Notes: generated by a model not told the origin, from the letters alone. Shown: positions 16,711-26,945, numbered from the stretch's first letter. The stretch: 54,373 bases of DNA from Prochlorococcus sp. AG-436-E22 (GCA_003212615.1 QCPG01000005.1:1-54373); one strand, 5' to 3'. Made by a program: numbers and translations.

Positions 16711-18075
16711 CTACAAAATTTTAATAATCTCTCCATACAAATCATATTCATCCGCAAAAGAAATATTTGCTTCAACAAATTTACCAATATAATTTTTCAA
16801 ATCATTTTTAGTATTAATAGATAAAATCACATTTCCGTCAATTTCAGGAGCGAAATTGTAGGACCGACCTATTAATTCGTTATTATCTGATATTTTTTCT
16901 ACCAAAACTTTCATTTTTGAACCAACATATGCCTGATTTTTATCTTTAGAGATATTTTGTTGAACTGAAATAACATTATCTTTTCTTGCCTCTGCAACCT
17001 CTGGGAATACTCTATTTGGCAAATCAAAAGCTGCAGTTCCGTCCTCAGGAGAAAAAATAAACACTCCTACATGATCAAATTTGTGCCTATACAAAAAGTC
17101 CAGAAGATGTTCAAAATGTTCTTTTTTTTCTCCTGGGAAACCAACAATGAGACTAGTTCTTAATACAGCAGATGGAATTTCTTTTCTAATTTTCTCCAAA
17201 ATTGATGCATTCAAAGAAGCCTGCCAAGGTCTATTCATACTCCTCAACACATCTGGATGACTATGCTGAAGTGGTAAATCAAAGTAAGGTACTATATTCT
17301 CTGAATCTTTGAAAGCTCTAATAACTTCATTAGTTAAACCAGTTGGATAAGCATAATGTATCCTGATCCAAGGAATTGGAACTTTAGAAAGCTGATTCAA
17401 AAGTTTGGCTAATGATGGTTTTCCATAAATATCTTGACCATAATTAGTTGTTATTTGACTAATTAATATGATTTCTTGTATCCCCTGCTTTGCAAGACTT
17501 TTGGCTTCTGAAACTATAGATTCTATTGTTCTACTTCTTTGAGGACCCCTCAACTTGGGAATAATACAAAAAGCGCAATTATAGTTGCAGCCTTCAGCAA
17601 TACGAAGATAAGCAACAAATTTGTTTTTATCTACAAAACGAGGCATTTCCTCATCTGCAATAAATTCAGGTATTTTTGAAACTTCATTAACGATTTCCCC
17701 TTTTTCTACTCTGTCTAAAACCTTGGCTATCTTTTGATAATCTCCTGTTCCAACCAAACCTTTTATTTCAGGGATTTCTTTTATAAGCTCATCTTTAAAA
17801 TGTTGAGCCATACAGCCTGCAACTATTACTTCCTTTCCTTGATTTGTATATTCTAGAATTTTTCTAATAGATTCTTCTCTAGCTGTTTCAATAAAACTGC
17901 AAGTATTTACAACAACAACATTTGCATCATTTATATTAGTGTCAACTTCATAACCCTCTTTATCTAATAAGCCTTGCATATGTTCAGTATCAACAAGATT
18001 TTTCTCACAACCAACATGACTGAATGCAATCTTAGATAGTTTTTTTTCTTTTACATTGAGACTATTTTGTTTCAC
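16711..18075 (-). CDS. rimO: Ribosomal protein S12 methylthiotransferase
   Basis: Radical-SAM enzyme that adds a methylthio group to the conserved Asp of S12. Counted from the GTG at 18075 (454 aa), the N-terminal cluster cysteines are C23 (HVGCEKN), C59 (NTCSF) and C88 (AGCMAQ). The radical-SAM CNYNCAFC cysteines are C163, C167 and C170. A C-terminal TRAM domain follows (about 385-454). The longest frame begins at an ATG 17 codons upstream, but those residues are not family-like. RimO is favoured over MiaB because of the [11 protein letters not shown] start. Confidence 0.92.
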   Translation of the reverse strand: MKQNSLNVKEKKLSKIAFSHVGCEKNLVDTEHMQGLLDKEGYEVDTNINDANVVVVNTCSFIETAREESIRKILEYTNQGKEVIVAGCMAQHFKDELIKEIPEIKGLVGTGDYQKIAKVLDRVEKGEIVNEVSKIPEFIADEEMPRFVDKNKFVAYLRIAEGCNYNCAFCIIPKLRGPQRSRTIESIVSEAKSLAKQGIQEIILISQITTNYGQDIYGKPSLAKLLNQLSKVPIPWIRIHYAYPTGLTNEVIRAFKDSENIVPYFDLPLQHSHPDVLRSMNRPWQASLNASILEKIRKEIPSAVLRTSLIVGFPGEKKEHFEHLLDFLYRHKFDHVGVFIFSPEDGTAAFDLPNRVFPEVAEARKDNVISVQQNISKDKNQAYVGSKMKVLVEKISDNNELIGRSYNFAPEIDGNVILSINTKNDLKNYIGKFVEANISFADEYDLYGEIIKIL

Positions 18076-18185
18076 AAATTTTAAGAAATCTAAGATCAAA
18101 GAATTTAAACAGCATTTCGTATACAACTCTCATGCCAAGATCATATTAGAATAAATTAAGTAAATAACAAACCTTCACTTTGTAT

Positions 18186-19121
18186 ATGGCGCTAAAGACT
18201 TTAAAAATTAGAAATAAGAAAGATTTGAAATGGCCAAAAATCATAATCGCAATTCTTAGCACTATAGGCTTAGTTGACACAGGTTCCATTACTTTAAAAA
18301 ACTGGGGGTTATTTCCTTCTCTTTCATGCCCAGGGATACAAAATGGTTGTGAAACAGTTTTAAATAGTCCTTGGGGTACTTTATTTGAAAACAATCAAAT
18401 TCATATCCCTCTTTCATTAGCAGGATTTATAACGTATTTATCGATATTAGTTATCACAATAATACTTTCACTTAATTTAATTTCTCCAAAAGAAAATCTA
18501 AATAAGTTTTTGTGGTGGTTAATATTTCTCATCTCTTGTGCCTCCTCCACATTTAGCATTTTGTTAATCAATATAATGTTTTTTAAGATTCAAGCATATT
18601 GTTTTTTTTGTATACTTTCAGCAATATTATCGTTTTCTATCTTTATAATTTCTATGATTGGAGCAAACTTTGAAAGTAGAGAACCTATGATTTTTAGAGG
18701 TTGCATGATAACCATCAGTGTCCTTCTAGGAGGCCTAATTTGGTCAAATAAGGTTGACCCTTCTAATGCTCTTGATGTTCCAAGCCCAACTGAAAATGTA
18801 TCACCTATAATTACCACTTCAAGCTCTCCCCAGAAGGTTAAATTTGCAAAATTCTTGAAAGACAATAATATTGTTCTCTATAGTGCATATTGGTGTCCGC
18901 ATTGTCACGATCAGAAACAACTATTTGGGAAAGAAGCAGTTAAAGAGTTAAAACTAGTTGAATGTGCTAAAGATGGCAAAGATAATCAGTATGATCTATG
19001 CCAAACGAAAGGAATTAATGGATTTCCTTCTTGGGAAATAAATGGAGAAATCTTTAGCGGTACGCTGGAATTGAATGATTTAGCTATAGAGACTGGCTAT
19101 CAAGGAGATTCTAATTTTTAA
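18186..19121 (+). CDS. VKOR-thioredoxin fusion (disulfide-bond formation)
   Basis: Membrane quinone-linked oxidoreductase that makes disulfides in the periplasm or lumen. Numbered from the TTG two codons upstream: five hydrophobic helices in 20-185, VKOR loop cysteines C50 and C57, the quinone-site CFFC (C141, C144), then a linker rich in Ser/Pro/Thr and a thioredoxin-like domain with YWCPHC (239-242) and a further Cys pair (VECAKD, DLCQTKG). I prefer ATG 18186 (311 aa). It converges on nadB with an 11-nt overlap. Electrons would pass to plastoquinone. Confidence 0.9.
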   Translation: MALKTLKIRNKKDLKWPKIIIAILSTIGLVDTGSITLKNWGLFPSLSCPGIQNGCETVLNSPWGTLFENNQIHIPLSLAGFITYLSILVITIILSLNLISPKENLNKFLWWLIFLISCASSTFSILLINIMFFKIQAYCFFCILSAILSFSIFIISMIGANFESREPMIFRGCMITISVLLGGLIWSNKVDPSNALDVPSPTENVSPIITTSSSPQKVKFAKFLKDNNIVLYSAYWCPHCHDQKQLFGKEAVKELKLVECAKDGKDNQYDLCQTKGINGFPSWEINGEIFSGTLELNDLAIETGYQGDSNF

Positions 19122-20778
19122 TAAATCGTTTATGAATTTTTTGATCTAACTGTTGTCTCGTATGGCATTCCCAATTTTTATCTTTATCTGGAAAATCATC
19201 TCTATAATGCCCTCCTCTACTTTCTTCTCTAAATAGACAAGCTTTTAATAAAGTTATAGTTGTTATTTGTCTATTCTTTAAATCAAGTAAAAGATTCAGT
19301 ACTCTTCTATTACGTTCACTAAGTTTAATTTTCTGATCAAATTTTATTTTTTCAAGGCTAATTAGTAAAGGATTTTTTTGTAATTGAGAAATATCATCTT
19401 GAATATAATGTAAAAATTTACTCATATTTACCTTATTTCGAGATACGCCTAGATTCGACCAACATAGTTTTCTTAATTCATCTATTTTTTCCGCAATTTT
19501 AGAAATTTGATCTTCTTTCGGATCTTCAATATCAAATTCTTGCAATGATCTATCAAATTTTGCGAATTTGGGAATATCATTCAAAATAATTGAAGACATT
19601 TTTCTTGCGAAAACAAGGCATTCCATCAGTGAATTACTAGCCAATCTATTAGCACCATGCACACCTGTGGAAGCAACTTCCCCTACAGCGTATAATCCTT
19701 TTCTTGTAGAAGATGCATTTAGATCAGTTTTAACACCCCCCATCCAATAGTGAGCTGCAGGAGCTACAGGAATAACCTCATTTAAAGGATTCACACCATA
19801 ATCCTGACATCGACTTAAGATAGTAGGAAATCGTTCTACAATTTTTTCTGGATCAATATACCGAAGATCTAGGCCAACATGATCAATGTTATTGTCATAC
19901 ATATTCTTCATAATTGCTCTACTTACTTGATCTCTAGTAGCTAAATCGCGATTTTTCAGATTTTTAACTGGGCTTTCACCATTTTTATCAATTAAGATGG
20001 CACCTTCTCCTCTAAGTGCCTCAGATATTAGGAAACAAGGTGCTCCATAAAATTTCAAGGCAGTTGGATGAAATTGAACAAACTCTAAATCTTCAATAGC
20101 AGCACCTGCTTTCCATGCAAGAGCAATCCCTTCTCCAGATGATTGAGCAGGATTGGTTGTATTGGTAAATAAATGACCACCCCCTCCTGTAGCTAAAACA
20201 ACAGCTCTCGATTGAATCCAATATAAATTCGCTCCATCAAGAACCTGAACTCCTCTACACTCTTGATTTTCTATAAGAAGTTCAGTAACTCTTACACCCC
20301 TACAATGAAGAATATTTTTTTTATTTTCAATATGATCTTCTAGAACTTCAACTAATGCTCTTCCAGTACGATCTTTAACATGCAATACTCTTCTTCGAGA
20401 ATGAGCCGCTTCTAAAGTAGTAGCTAATTGATCAGCACTGTGATCAAAAATCATCCCTAAATTCTGCAACCTATCGACACAAATTGGAGCTTCCTTAACA
20501 AGCATTTCTACAGCTTGTAAATCACATAATCCATCTCCTGCCTTTAAAGTGTCATCAGCATGAAGATCGAATGAATCGTCTTTTCTAACAACAGATGCGA
20601 TTCCACCTTGAGCCCATCTACTAGAAGATACCTTGCTAGTGTTCCTATTTAAAAGAAGTACTTGTAAATTTGCAGGTAATTCAAGACAGGTCATCAGTCC
20701 TGCAGCTCCAGCACCTACCACAATTACATCCCAATTATTTATTGGTATTGGTTCTTGCGAAAATGGAGGCCTCAACAT
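19111..20778 (-). CDS. nadB: L-aspartate oxidase
   Basis: FAD enzyme making iminoaspartate, the first step of NAD synthesis. GAGAAG is at 22-27, SSRWAQGGIASV is the substrate/flavin region, and HPTAL, GEVASTGVHGANRLASNSLMEC and the C-terminal helical domain with EESRGGHYRDDFP are all family landmarks. It has 555 aa. It is 1 nt from the end of the DUF3120 gene upstream; the junction overlaps at base 20778. Confidence 0.94.
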   Translation of the reverse strand: MLRPPFSQEPIPINNWDVIVVGAGAAGLMTCLELPANLQVLLLNRNTSKVSSSRWAQGGIASVVRKDDSFDLHADDTLKAGDGLCDLQAVEMLVKEAPICVDRLQNLGMIFDHSADQLATTLEAAHSRRRVLHVKDRTGRALVEVLEDHIENKKNILHCRGVRVTELLIENQECRGVQVLDGANLYWIQSRAVVLATGGGGHLFTNTTNPAQSSGEGIALAWKAGAAIEDLEFVQFHPTALKFYGAPCFLISEALRGEGAILIDKNGESPVKNLKNRDLATRDQVSRAIMKNMYDNNIDHVGLDLRYIDPEKIVERFPTILSRCQDYGVNPLNEVIPVAPAAHYWMGGVKTDLNASSTRKGLYAVGEVASTGVHGANRLASNSLMECLVFARKMSSIILNDIPKFAKFDRSLQEFDIEDPKEDQISKIAEKIDELRKLCWSNLGVSRNKVNMSKFLHYIQDDISQLQKNPLLISLEKIKFDQKIKLSERNRRVLNLLLDLKNRQITTITLLKACLFREESRGGHYRDDFPDKDKNWECHTRQQLDQKIHKRFIKN

Positions 20779-21515
20779 TACACCAATCCGCTAAAATTTG
20801 GTTGAAGGATTGCTAAACCAATAAAAATACCATCAACAATTAGTGTCGTTTGAATGACATAACTGGCAACCAAGAGTGCTTTACCATTTGTAGTATTTAT
20901 TGTGGCAGAATCAAAAATTTCTTTTGAAATAAACCAAAGTAAAAGTGCAACAAAAATAATAATGGATAATGATTTTACTTGTATGAGATTTTCGGAGGTT
21001 TTTTGAAGAATTAATGGTGCATTTTCAGAATCTGCAGTTATAACCTCCCTCCATTGATCCATTATTCCAGTTAAAAATATTGTGATATCTGTAACTGCAG
21101 TTCCAAACAAAGAAGAGATATAAAAACTAGAACCAATTTTCCAATTAGTACCGAGGCCAATTAAAGCTAGCGGAAGAACTACAGCTTCAACAGGAATATG
21201 AAGAATAGGAAATGGACTTAGCCATCCCCAGAACAGACATCCCCCAAGCCAACTTCCAGAGACACCAAGTAATAATGAACTAACGATAAACCATTTATTT
21301 GATTGTTTCTTATAAACAACAAATGCCCCTAAGAGAATTACAAAAGTAAAATAAAGGGCGCTAATTGGTTCGAGTCTCACCCAAGGTGCTTGAACAAATA
21401 TAGGCAAAATTACAAAAAAAGAAGACCACAGCCTTAAAGAAATTGGTCTTGATAAAAAAGTACTTTCATGTGAATCAATTATATTATGCAATTCATAGTT
21501 TAATTTATCTGTCAC
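20778..21515 (-). CDS. DUF3120 integral membrane protein
   Basis: A 245-aa protein with about six hydrophobic helices and conserved WVRLEPISALYFTFV, GGCLFWGWLSPFPILHIPVEA and GSSFYISSLFGTAVTDI. It matches the cyanobacterial and plant DUF3120 family. Function is unknown. It is the first gene of a pair with nadB (junction overlap of 1 nt). About 215 nt of AT-rich sequence separates its start from the divergent TIGR03279 gene. Confidence 0.8.
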   Translation of the reverse strand: MTDKLNYELHNIIDSHESTFLSRPISLRLWSSFFVILPIFVQAPWVRLEPISALYFTFVILLGAFVVYKKQSNKWFIVSSLLLGVSGSWLGGCLFWGWLSPFPILHIPVEAVVLPLALIGLGTNWKIGSSFYISSLFGTAVTDITIFLTGIMDQWREVITADSENAPLILQKTSENLIQVKSLSIIIFVALLLWFISKEIFDSATINTTNGKALLVASYVIQTTLIVDGIFIGLAILQPNFSGLV

Positions 21516-21730
21516 TTCTAAATTTTTTTAATTAATTCTTTCACGAAATAAATTGATTAGGTTATTTTAAGAAATTTAAATCGTGTTTTTAAAAACTGAT
21601 AATTTAATATCTTAATAAATTAAAGGTCCTTAATTTAACAATTATTATCAGTATTTTAAAAGTATTTAATACACTTTGAGTCATATATAAGTTTAGAATA
21701 AAAATAAAGAAGAATATTTGGAATTTAATT

Positions 21731-23143
21731 GTGTGGCAAGAAATTAATTACAAAGAAGATTCCAACGATCTTTTAGTTCCCAATATTACTTATAAAATCA
21801 AACCTGCAGAAATTGAAAGTATTGAAGCTAATTCTATTGCGCAAGAAATAGGATTTGAATCTGGTGATTCCATAATTAGTATTAATGGAAAAAAACCAAG
21901 AGATTTAATTGATTATCAAATTCTCATTAGTGAAGAAATTTTAAACATATCAGTTTTAGATAAAAATCATGACATTCACAATATAAGTATTGAAAAAGAT
22001 CAAGATGTCAATTTAGGTATTAATTTTAAAGATGCATTATTTGATTCAATCAAGCAATGCAACAATAGATGTCCATTTTGTTTTATAGATCAACAGCCAA
22101 GCGGGAAAAGGAAAAGCCTTTACGTAAAAGATGATGATTATAGATTGAGTTTCCTATATGGCTCTTATTTAACTCTTACAAATTTAAAAAAAGAAGACTG
22201 GGAAAGAATTTCGACGCAAAAATTATCCCCACTTTTTATTTCAGTTCATGCTACTGATCCTGAGACTAGAGAAAAATTATTAAAAAACAAAAAAGCAGGA
22301 GTTATCCTTGATCAAATCTCCTGGTTTGAAAAAAACTCTATACAAATACATGCTCAAATTGTTGTATGTCCAGATATAAATGACGGGGAAATTCTTGAGA
22401 AATCAATATTTGAACTTGCAGAATTCTACAAAACAAATTCTCAAACAGTACTCTCAGTTGCAGTAGTTCCTGTAGGACTGACCAAATTTAGACCTGAAAC
22501 GGATGGATTGAAATCAATAAGTTCAAAATACGCAAAAAAAACCATTAAACAAGTAGAAAAAATTCAATCCTTGCTACAAATTAGTCTAGGAACTCGTTTT
22601 TGTTGGCTGGCAGACGAATGGTATTTGATAGCTGGTGCAAATTTACCTAGTTACAACACCTACGAAAATATGCCACAAGAATCTAATGGAGTAGGCTCTA
22701 TTAGAAGCTTTCTAAAAATATTAAGTGCGAAGACTAAAAACCTACCCCAAAAAATAAAAAAGCCAAAAAAAATTAGTTGGATAGTTGGTAAATTAGTTTA
22801 TGAAGCACTTCTTCCTACTGTTAAAAAATTAAACTTAATTGATGGATTAACGATTAAGTTATATGGTTTGCCAAGCATTTATTGGGGACAAGAGCAAGTA
22901 GTAACTGGACTTCTAACTGGAGAAGATCTAATTGATGGGCTGCAAAATAAGGATTTAGGAGAGGCTATTTATATACCATCAATCATGCTCAAAATTAATA
23001 CTGATTTATTTTTAGATGATAAAAATATTAAAGAAGTGGAAAAGCAATTGAATACCCAGATTCACGTTCTTGATGATTCAAATGATATTATAGATACTTT
23101 GATTGGCAAATCTAATAAAACAAATACTTTAAAAAATGCTTAA
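21731..23143 (+). CDS. PDZ / radical-SAM-like Fe-S protein (TIGR03279, DUF512)
   Basis: A cyanobacterial Fe-S protein of unknown reaction. The N-terminus (about 25-95) is PDZ-like (SGDSIISINGKKP). A CXXXCXXC cluster follows (C110, C114, C117 in CNNRCPFCFIDQ), with LYVKDDDYRLSFLYGSYLTLTN, and a DUF512 domain makes up the second half. It starts at GTG; 470 aa. The tolC-like gene overlaps its end by 8 nt and the phosphatase gene follows, so a three-gene operon is likely, though the roles do not obviously connect. Confidence 0.88.
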   Translation: MWQEINYKEDSNDLLVPNITYKIKPAEIESIEANSIAQEIGFESGDSIISINGKKPRDLIDYQILISEEILNISVLDKNHDIHNISIEKDQDVNLGINFKDALFDSIKQCNNRCPFCFIDQQPSGKRKSLYVKDDDYRLSFLYGSYLTLTNLKKEDWERISTQKLSPLFISVHATDPETREKLLKNKKAGVILDQISWFEKNSIQIHAQIVVCPDINDGEILEKSIFELAEFYKTNSQTVLSVAVVPVGLTKFRPETDGLKSISSKYAKKTIKQVEKIQSLLQISLGTRFCWLADEWYLIAGANLPSYNTYENMPQESNGVGSIRSFLKILSAKTKNLPQKIKKPKKISWIVGKLVYEALLPTVKKLNLIDGLTIKLYGLPSIYWGQEQVVTGLLTGEDLIDGLQNKDLGEAIYIPSIMLKINTDLFLDDKNIKEVEKQLNTQIHVLDDSNDIIDTLIGKSNKTNTLKNA

Positions 23144-24569
23144 AAAAGTAATAAACCCTATCTTATTTTTGCCTCTTGCTTTATTTTTGAACTCTCTAGA
23201 AGTAATAGCCAAGGAAAACAAATACTTTATAGATGAAGTTTTGGAAGAAAAATCAAATAAGACTTTCATTAATTATCAAGATCTCGAGAAACTTGTCTTA
23301 AATAATGAAGAATTAAAATCATTACAAAATTTAGTTTCCTCTGCAGGCTTTCATCTTTCAAGCCAAGTTGCTAAAAGATATCCATCCTTAGATTTTCAAG
23401 CCAATGGCTTACCGAAATATGTTGCAGGTAAAAATTACATTAGCAATTCAGAGACTTTAAGAACGTCTCAATTTTCTGCTAATCCTTCTCTAAATATTAA
23501 ATGGGATTTAATCAACCCCCTTAGAGGATCAGAAATTAAAATTGCTCAAGAAAATTTACAAATTGCATTAAATAATTATCAGATTAAGAAAAAAGATTTA
23601 ATTCAAGAAGCAAGAATGCGTTATCACAAATACCAAAAGTCATTTCAGGATATACAAAATAAAAAATTTACACTTAATTTGTCAATTACAAGTTTGGATA
23701 ATGCTCAAGCAAAGTTAGATGCTGGAATTGGCACAAAATTTGAAGTTCTTGAAGCAGAAGCTCAATTATCTCGAGATAAGCAATCTCTTAATGAAAAGAA
23801 AATTGAACATTTAATTAACAAAATTTCCCTGAGAGAGATTCTTAACATAAAAGAAGATTTCGCAATTAATAAAGAAAACAATTTAACAGGTTTCTGGAAT
23901 CATGGATTGAAAAAAAATATTAATGCAGGTTTAGATAAAAATCTTTCCCTAAAAAATCTTCTTCTTCAAAAATCTATAAAAAATAGCCAAGCAAATAGTT
24001 TCATATCTCAAAATAAGCCAAATATTTACATCAGCAACACATTCTCTAGTACATTTTCCAAGGGTGACTCTTTATCTACTAATCTTGACTTTAACGAATC
24101 TGGATCTAACTATATAAATACAATAAGTCTAAATTTTAAATGGAATATTTTTAATGGCGGACAGAATATGAACTCTTATAAATCAAAAATAGCAGATGCA
24201 CAAGCTGAAGAATATGCTTTTAAAAATCTAAAAAATGTTTTGACCACAAATATTAGTAAAGCCTATTTGAATCTTAAATTAAATGAAGAGAAAATAATTA
24301 CGACTCTTAAAGAAATTCAATCTAGTAAAGAGTCTGTAAGGCTTTCCAGACTGAGATATGATATTGGAATATCAACTCTCAAAGATGTACTTGTAAGACA
24401 AAATGAATTAAGTAATGCGAAATCAAAAAATATTAATGCTATTTATAATTACAACTTGAATTTGGATGAATTAGAAAGATTAACTTTTCTTGAAATTAGT
24501 AAAAATTGTTTAGATAACAATAATAATAAAATTAAAGATAAAGAATCTATCTGCAATATTTCAAGATGA
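23136..24569 (+). CDS. TolC-family outer membrane efflux protein
   Basis: The signal peptide (about 1-24) is followed by two long, coiled-coil-rich repeats typical of the TolC barrel-tunnel, e.g. RTSQFSANPSLNIKWDLINP, AQAKLDAGIGTKFEVLEAEAQLS and RLSRLRYDIGISTLKDVLVRQNELS. The last two are the paired turn motifs. At 477 aa it is full length. It would form the outer-membrane channel of a type I or RND exporter; the inner-membrane partner is not adjacent. It overlaps the genes on both sides (8 nt and 4 nt). Confidence 0.88.
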   Translation: MLKKVINPILFLPLALFLNSLEVIAKENKYFIDEVLEEKSNKTFINYQDLEKLVLNNEELKSLQNLVSSAGFHLSSQVAKRYPSLDFQANGLPKYVAGKNYISNSETLRTSQFSANPSLNIKWDLINPLRGSEIKIAQENLQIALNNYQIKKKDLIQEARMRYHKYQKSFQDIQNKKFTLNLSITSLDNAQAKLDAGIGTKFEVLEAEAQLSRDKQSLNEKKIEHLINKISLREILNIKEDFAINKENNLTGFWNHGLKKNINAGLDKNLSLKNLLLQKSIKNSQANSFISQNKPNIYISNTFSSTFSKGDSLSTNLDFNESGSNYINTISLNFKWNIFNGGQNMNSYKSKIADAQAEEYAFKNLKNVLTTNISKAYLNLKLNEEKIITTLKEIQSSKESVRLSRLRYDIGISTLKDVLVRQNELSNAKSKNINAIYNYNLNLDELERLTFLEISKNCLDNNNNKIKDKESICNISR

Positions 24570-25366
24570 ATCAACCAAATCTAACGAATAAACAATTAAG
24601 GGAATTAGATTCTTTATTTGAATTAGTTTCTCAACGTCAAATAAAAGATTTTGGAAATATTAGTGCTAATAGTAAAGCAGACGGATCATTAATAACAAGT
24701 TGTGATTTATGGAGTGATAAAACAATCGTAGATGGTCTAGCTTCAATAGCTCCAGATGAGGGCGTGCTGAGTGAAGAAGGAGGCAAGTGCATTCCTAATA
24801 CACAAGCTTATTGGGTAGTAGATCCACTTGATGGGACAACAAATTTTGCTGCAGGTATTCCATACTGGTCTATATCAGTAGCAAGGTTCGTAGATGGTAG
24901 ACCTCAATCTTCTTTTTTAATAATCCCTACATTGAAAAAAAAGTTTTTATCCATAAAAGGTGAAGGTGTTTGGTTAAATAACAAAAAAATAGATACTCAC
25001 CAAAATAATCACCGAAGTGAATGCATTTCTTTGTGTAGTAGATCTATAAAGATTTTACAAAAAAAACCAAATTCAGTATTTCCTGGCAAAATCAGACTTT
25101 TAGGTGTATCAAGTTTAAATCTAACGAGTGTAGCAATGGGACAAACTTTCGGAGCAATAGAATCAACCCCCAAGATATGGGATATTGCAGCCTCTTGGCT
25201 AATATTAGAGGAACTCAATTGTTTTATAGATTGGCTGGAAACAGATCCTTTGAATTTAGTTGCAGGGCAAAATTTAAGCGATGTTAATTTTCCATTAATT
25301 GCTTGTAGGACAATAGAAAAAATTGAAATCTTAAAGCCATGGGCTAATTTATTATTGGATAAATAG
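24566..25366 (+). CDS. Inositol monophosphatase-family phosphatase
   Basis: Mg2+- and Li+-sensitive phosphatase fold, with metal ligands in LSEEGGK (E70/E71), DPLDGTTNF (86-94) and WDIAASW (205-211). The family includes inositol monophosphatase, histidinol phosphatase (HisN) and 3'-phosphoadenosine phosphatase (CysQ). Sequence by eye does not decide among them; a HisN- or SuhB-like role is as likely as CysQ. It has 266 aa. Its ATG overlaps the TolC stop (ATGA). Confidence 0.85.
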   Translation: MNQPNLTNKQLRELDSLFELVSQRQIKDFGNISANSKADGSLITSCDLWSDKTIVDGLASIAPDEGVLSEEGGKCIPNTQAYWVVDPLDGTTNFAAGIPYWSISVARFVDGRPQSSFLIIPTLKKKFLSIKGEGVWLNNKKIDTHQNNHRSECISLCSRSIKILQKKPNSVFPGKIRLLGVSSLNLTSVAMGQTFGAIESTPKIWDIAASWLILEELNCFIDWLETDPLNLVAGQNLSDVNFPLIACRTIEKIEILKPWANLLLDK

Positions 25367-25457
25367 TTGCATCAAAAATATATATATTTGCTTGAAAAAT
25401 TGCTTAATTAGATACAATAAAAAAAATACATAAGATAAATATTTGAAGAAAATTAAT

Positions 25458-26372
25458 ATGCGGCGAAGCTCATCATGGATACTGAAAAGTTTGTGGGGAG
25501 CTTGTGAGAGGTGGAGCAAATCTGATTGTATTGATTTAAGTGCTGCATTTGCTTACTACGCATTACAATCATTTTTTCCTATTCTTCTAATTTCTCTTTC
25601 AATAGCATCATGGTTCTTAGGAAAACAAGAGGGATTAGATCAACAAATAATTTCTATTGCTGCTCAGCTTTTACCTCCCTCAGTAGTTGAATTAGTAGAA
25701 ACAACATTATTTAATTTGATTGATCAAGGTTTTGGAGCAGGTATTCTAGGTGCTATGTTTTTGCTTTTTACAGCAGGAAATGCATATTTATCTCTTCAAA
25801 GAGGTTCAGAAAGGCTATGGGAAGATGAACTTCCTTCTAAAAAATTAAATGCTCCTTGGAGAGAGCAAGCCTCGAGATTTCTACGTAATAGAGTTGAAGC
25901 CTTTTTAATAGTTTTCTTTATTGGTTTCTTAATGGTATTGGATCAGATTAGTGCGAATCTTAGGATGATTCCAAGTAATGTTTTGGAAAATCTTTCAAAA
26001 TCTAATAATTTAATTTCTGATTTATTGCTAAAGTTGCCTCTATTACAAGTTGGTCAATTTGCAATCCCTCTAGTTGGCTTTTCTTTAATGGCTCTTTTAT
26101 TACAAGCCCTCTTACCTAGCAGAAAAGTTCCTTTGAAACCACTCTTGCCTGGATCTTTTCTTATAGGAATTGGCCTAACAACTTTGAATTTGGCAGTAAG
26201 TAAAAGTATTCTCTCGCTTGGGGCAAGATTTCAAGCATATGGATTTATTGGTGGGTTTCTTGTACTTACTTTATGGGTCTGGCTATTAGGAGTGATTTTA
26301 TATTTTGGACAGTGTTGGAGTGTTGTTATTGCTAGTATGTCTTTAGTCAATAAAAATAGACTTAATAGATAA
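25458..26372 (+). CDS. YihY/BrkB-family membrane protein
   Basis: An integral membrane protein with about six helices. Family features are DLSAAFAYYALQSFFPILLI near the start, GILGAMFLLFTAGNAYLSLQRGSERLW, and LGARFQAYGFIGGFLVLTLWVWLLGVILYFGQ at the end. Historically misnamed ribonuclease BN. Function is unknown, possibly transport. I chose ATG 25458 (304 aa); a TTG at 25443 is possible. Confidence 0.88.
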   Translation: MRRSSSWILKSLWGACERWSKSDCIDLSAAFAYYALQSFFPILLISLSIASWFLGKQEGLDQQIISIAAQLLPPSVVELVETTLFNLIDQGFGAGILGAMFLLFTAGNAYLSLQRGSERLWEDELPSKKLNAPWREQASRFLRNRVEAFLIVFFIGFLMVLDQISANLRMIPSNVLENLSKSNNLISDLLLKLPLLQVGQFAIPLVGFSLMALLLQALLPSRKVPLKPLLPGSFLIGIGLTTLNLAVSKSILSLGARFQAYGFIGGFLVLTLWVWLLGVILYFGQCWSVVIASMSLVNKNRLNR

Positions 26373-26383
26373 TAATAAATATC

Positions 26384-26725
26384 ATGAATTATTTTATTCA
26401 ATCTAATAAAAATTTGCTTACTTATTCGTTAATTATACTAATAGTAATTCCTATTTTTGGGATTAATTTTTTTATCAGCTTTCTCGGCAATATCATAATA
26501 CTTTTACTTTTAATACCACTTTTATTATTGCTACTAGTATTTATAGGTTTTAATTATTACAAGTCAAAACTCAATACATGTAGTAATTGTGGTGCACTAT
26601 CTTTAGGTTTCGGTGAAACTTGCATGAATTGTGGTGCAAACTTAGAAGATATAATTAAAGAAAATCAATTAGATAAAAAACCTAGTGAAAGTACTATAGA
26701 AGTAAAGGCAGAAGAAATAAAATAA
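26384..26725 (+). CDS. Two-helix membrane protein with zinc ribbon
   Basis: Two hydrophobic segments (about 12-33 and 35-58) are followed by a four-cysteine zinc ribbon: C66 and C69 (CSNCG), C80 and C83 (CMNCG). The tail is acidic and lysine-rich. It has 113 aa, starts 11 nt behind the BrkB gene, and is probably co-transcribed. No family is recognised. The ribbon would lie on the cytoplasmic side if the helices form a hairpin. Confidence 0.72.
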   Translation: MNYFIQSNKNLLTYSLIILIVIPIFGINFFISFLGNIIILLLLIPLLLLLLVFIGFNYYKSKLNTCSNCGALSLGFGETCMNCGANLEDIIKENQLDKKPSESTIEVKAEEIK

Positions 26726-26729
26726 AAAT

Positions 26730-26876
26730 CTAACCTATTCCAATTTGTCTAAGAATACTTTGTCCAGTTATTAATTCAGTAGCCAGACCAATCAAAATAC
26801 CCATCATTGCCATACGGCCATTCCAAGTTTCAGCAAAATTTACAAATCCAAATCTTGCTTGATTGTCATCATTCAT
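26730..26876 (-). CDS. hli: High-light-inducible protein (Hli/Scp)
   Basis: A 48-aa single-helix chlorophyll-binding stress protein. RFGFVNFAETWNGRMAMMGILIGLATELITGQ is the CAB/ELIP/HLIP helix, with the chlorophyll-ligand Glu and Asn in AETWNGR and a Gly-rich core. Hli proteins protect photosystem II and pigments in high light. It is convergent with the zinc-ribbon gene and ends 5 nt from it. Which of the many Prochlorococcus hli genes this is cannot be told. Confidence 0.93.
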   Translation of the reverse strand: MNDDNQARFGFVNFAETWNGRMAMMGILIGLATELITGQSILRQIGIG

Positions 26877-26945
26877 AATTAACTACATTGATTATTTTAA
26901 TATTTTAACGTTTTGAGGAAGAATTTATGATAAATAATAAATTAA

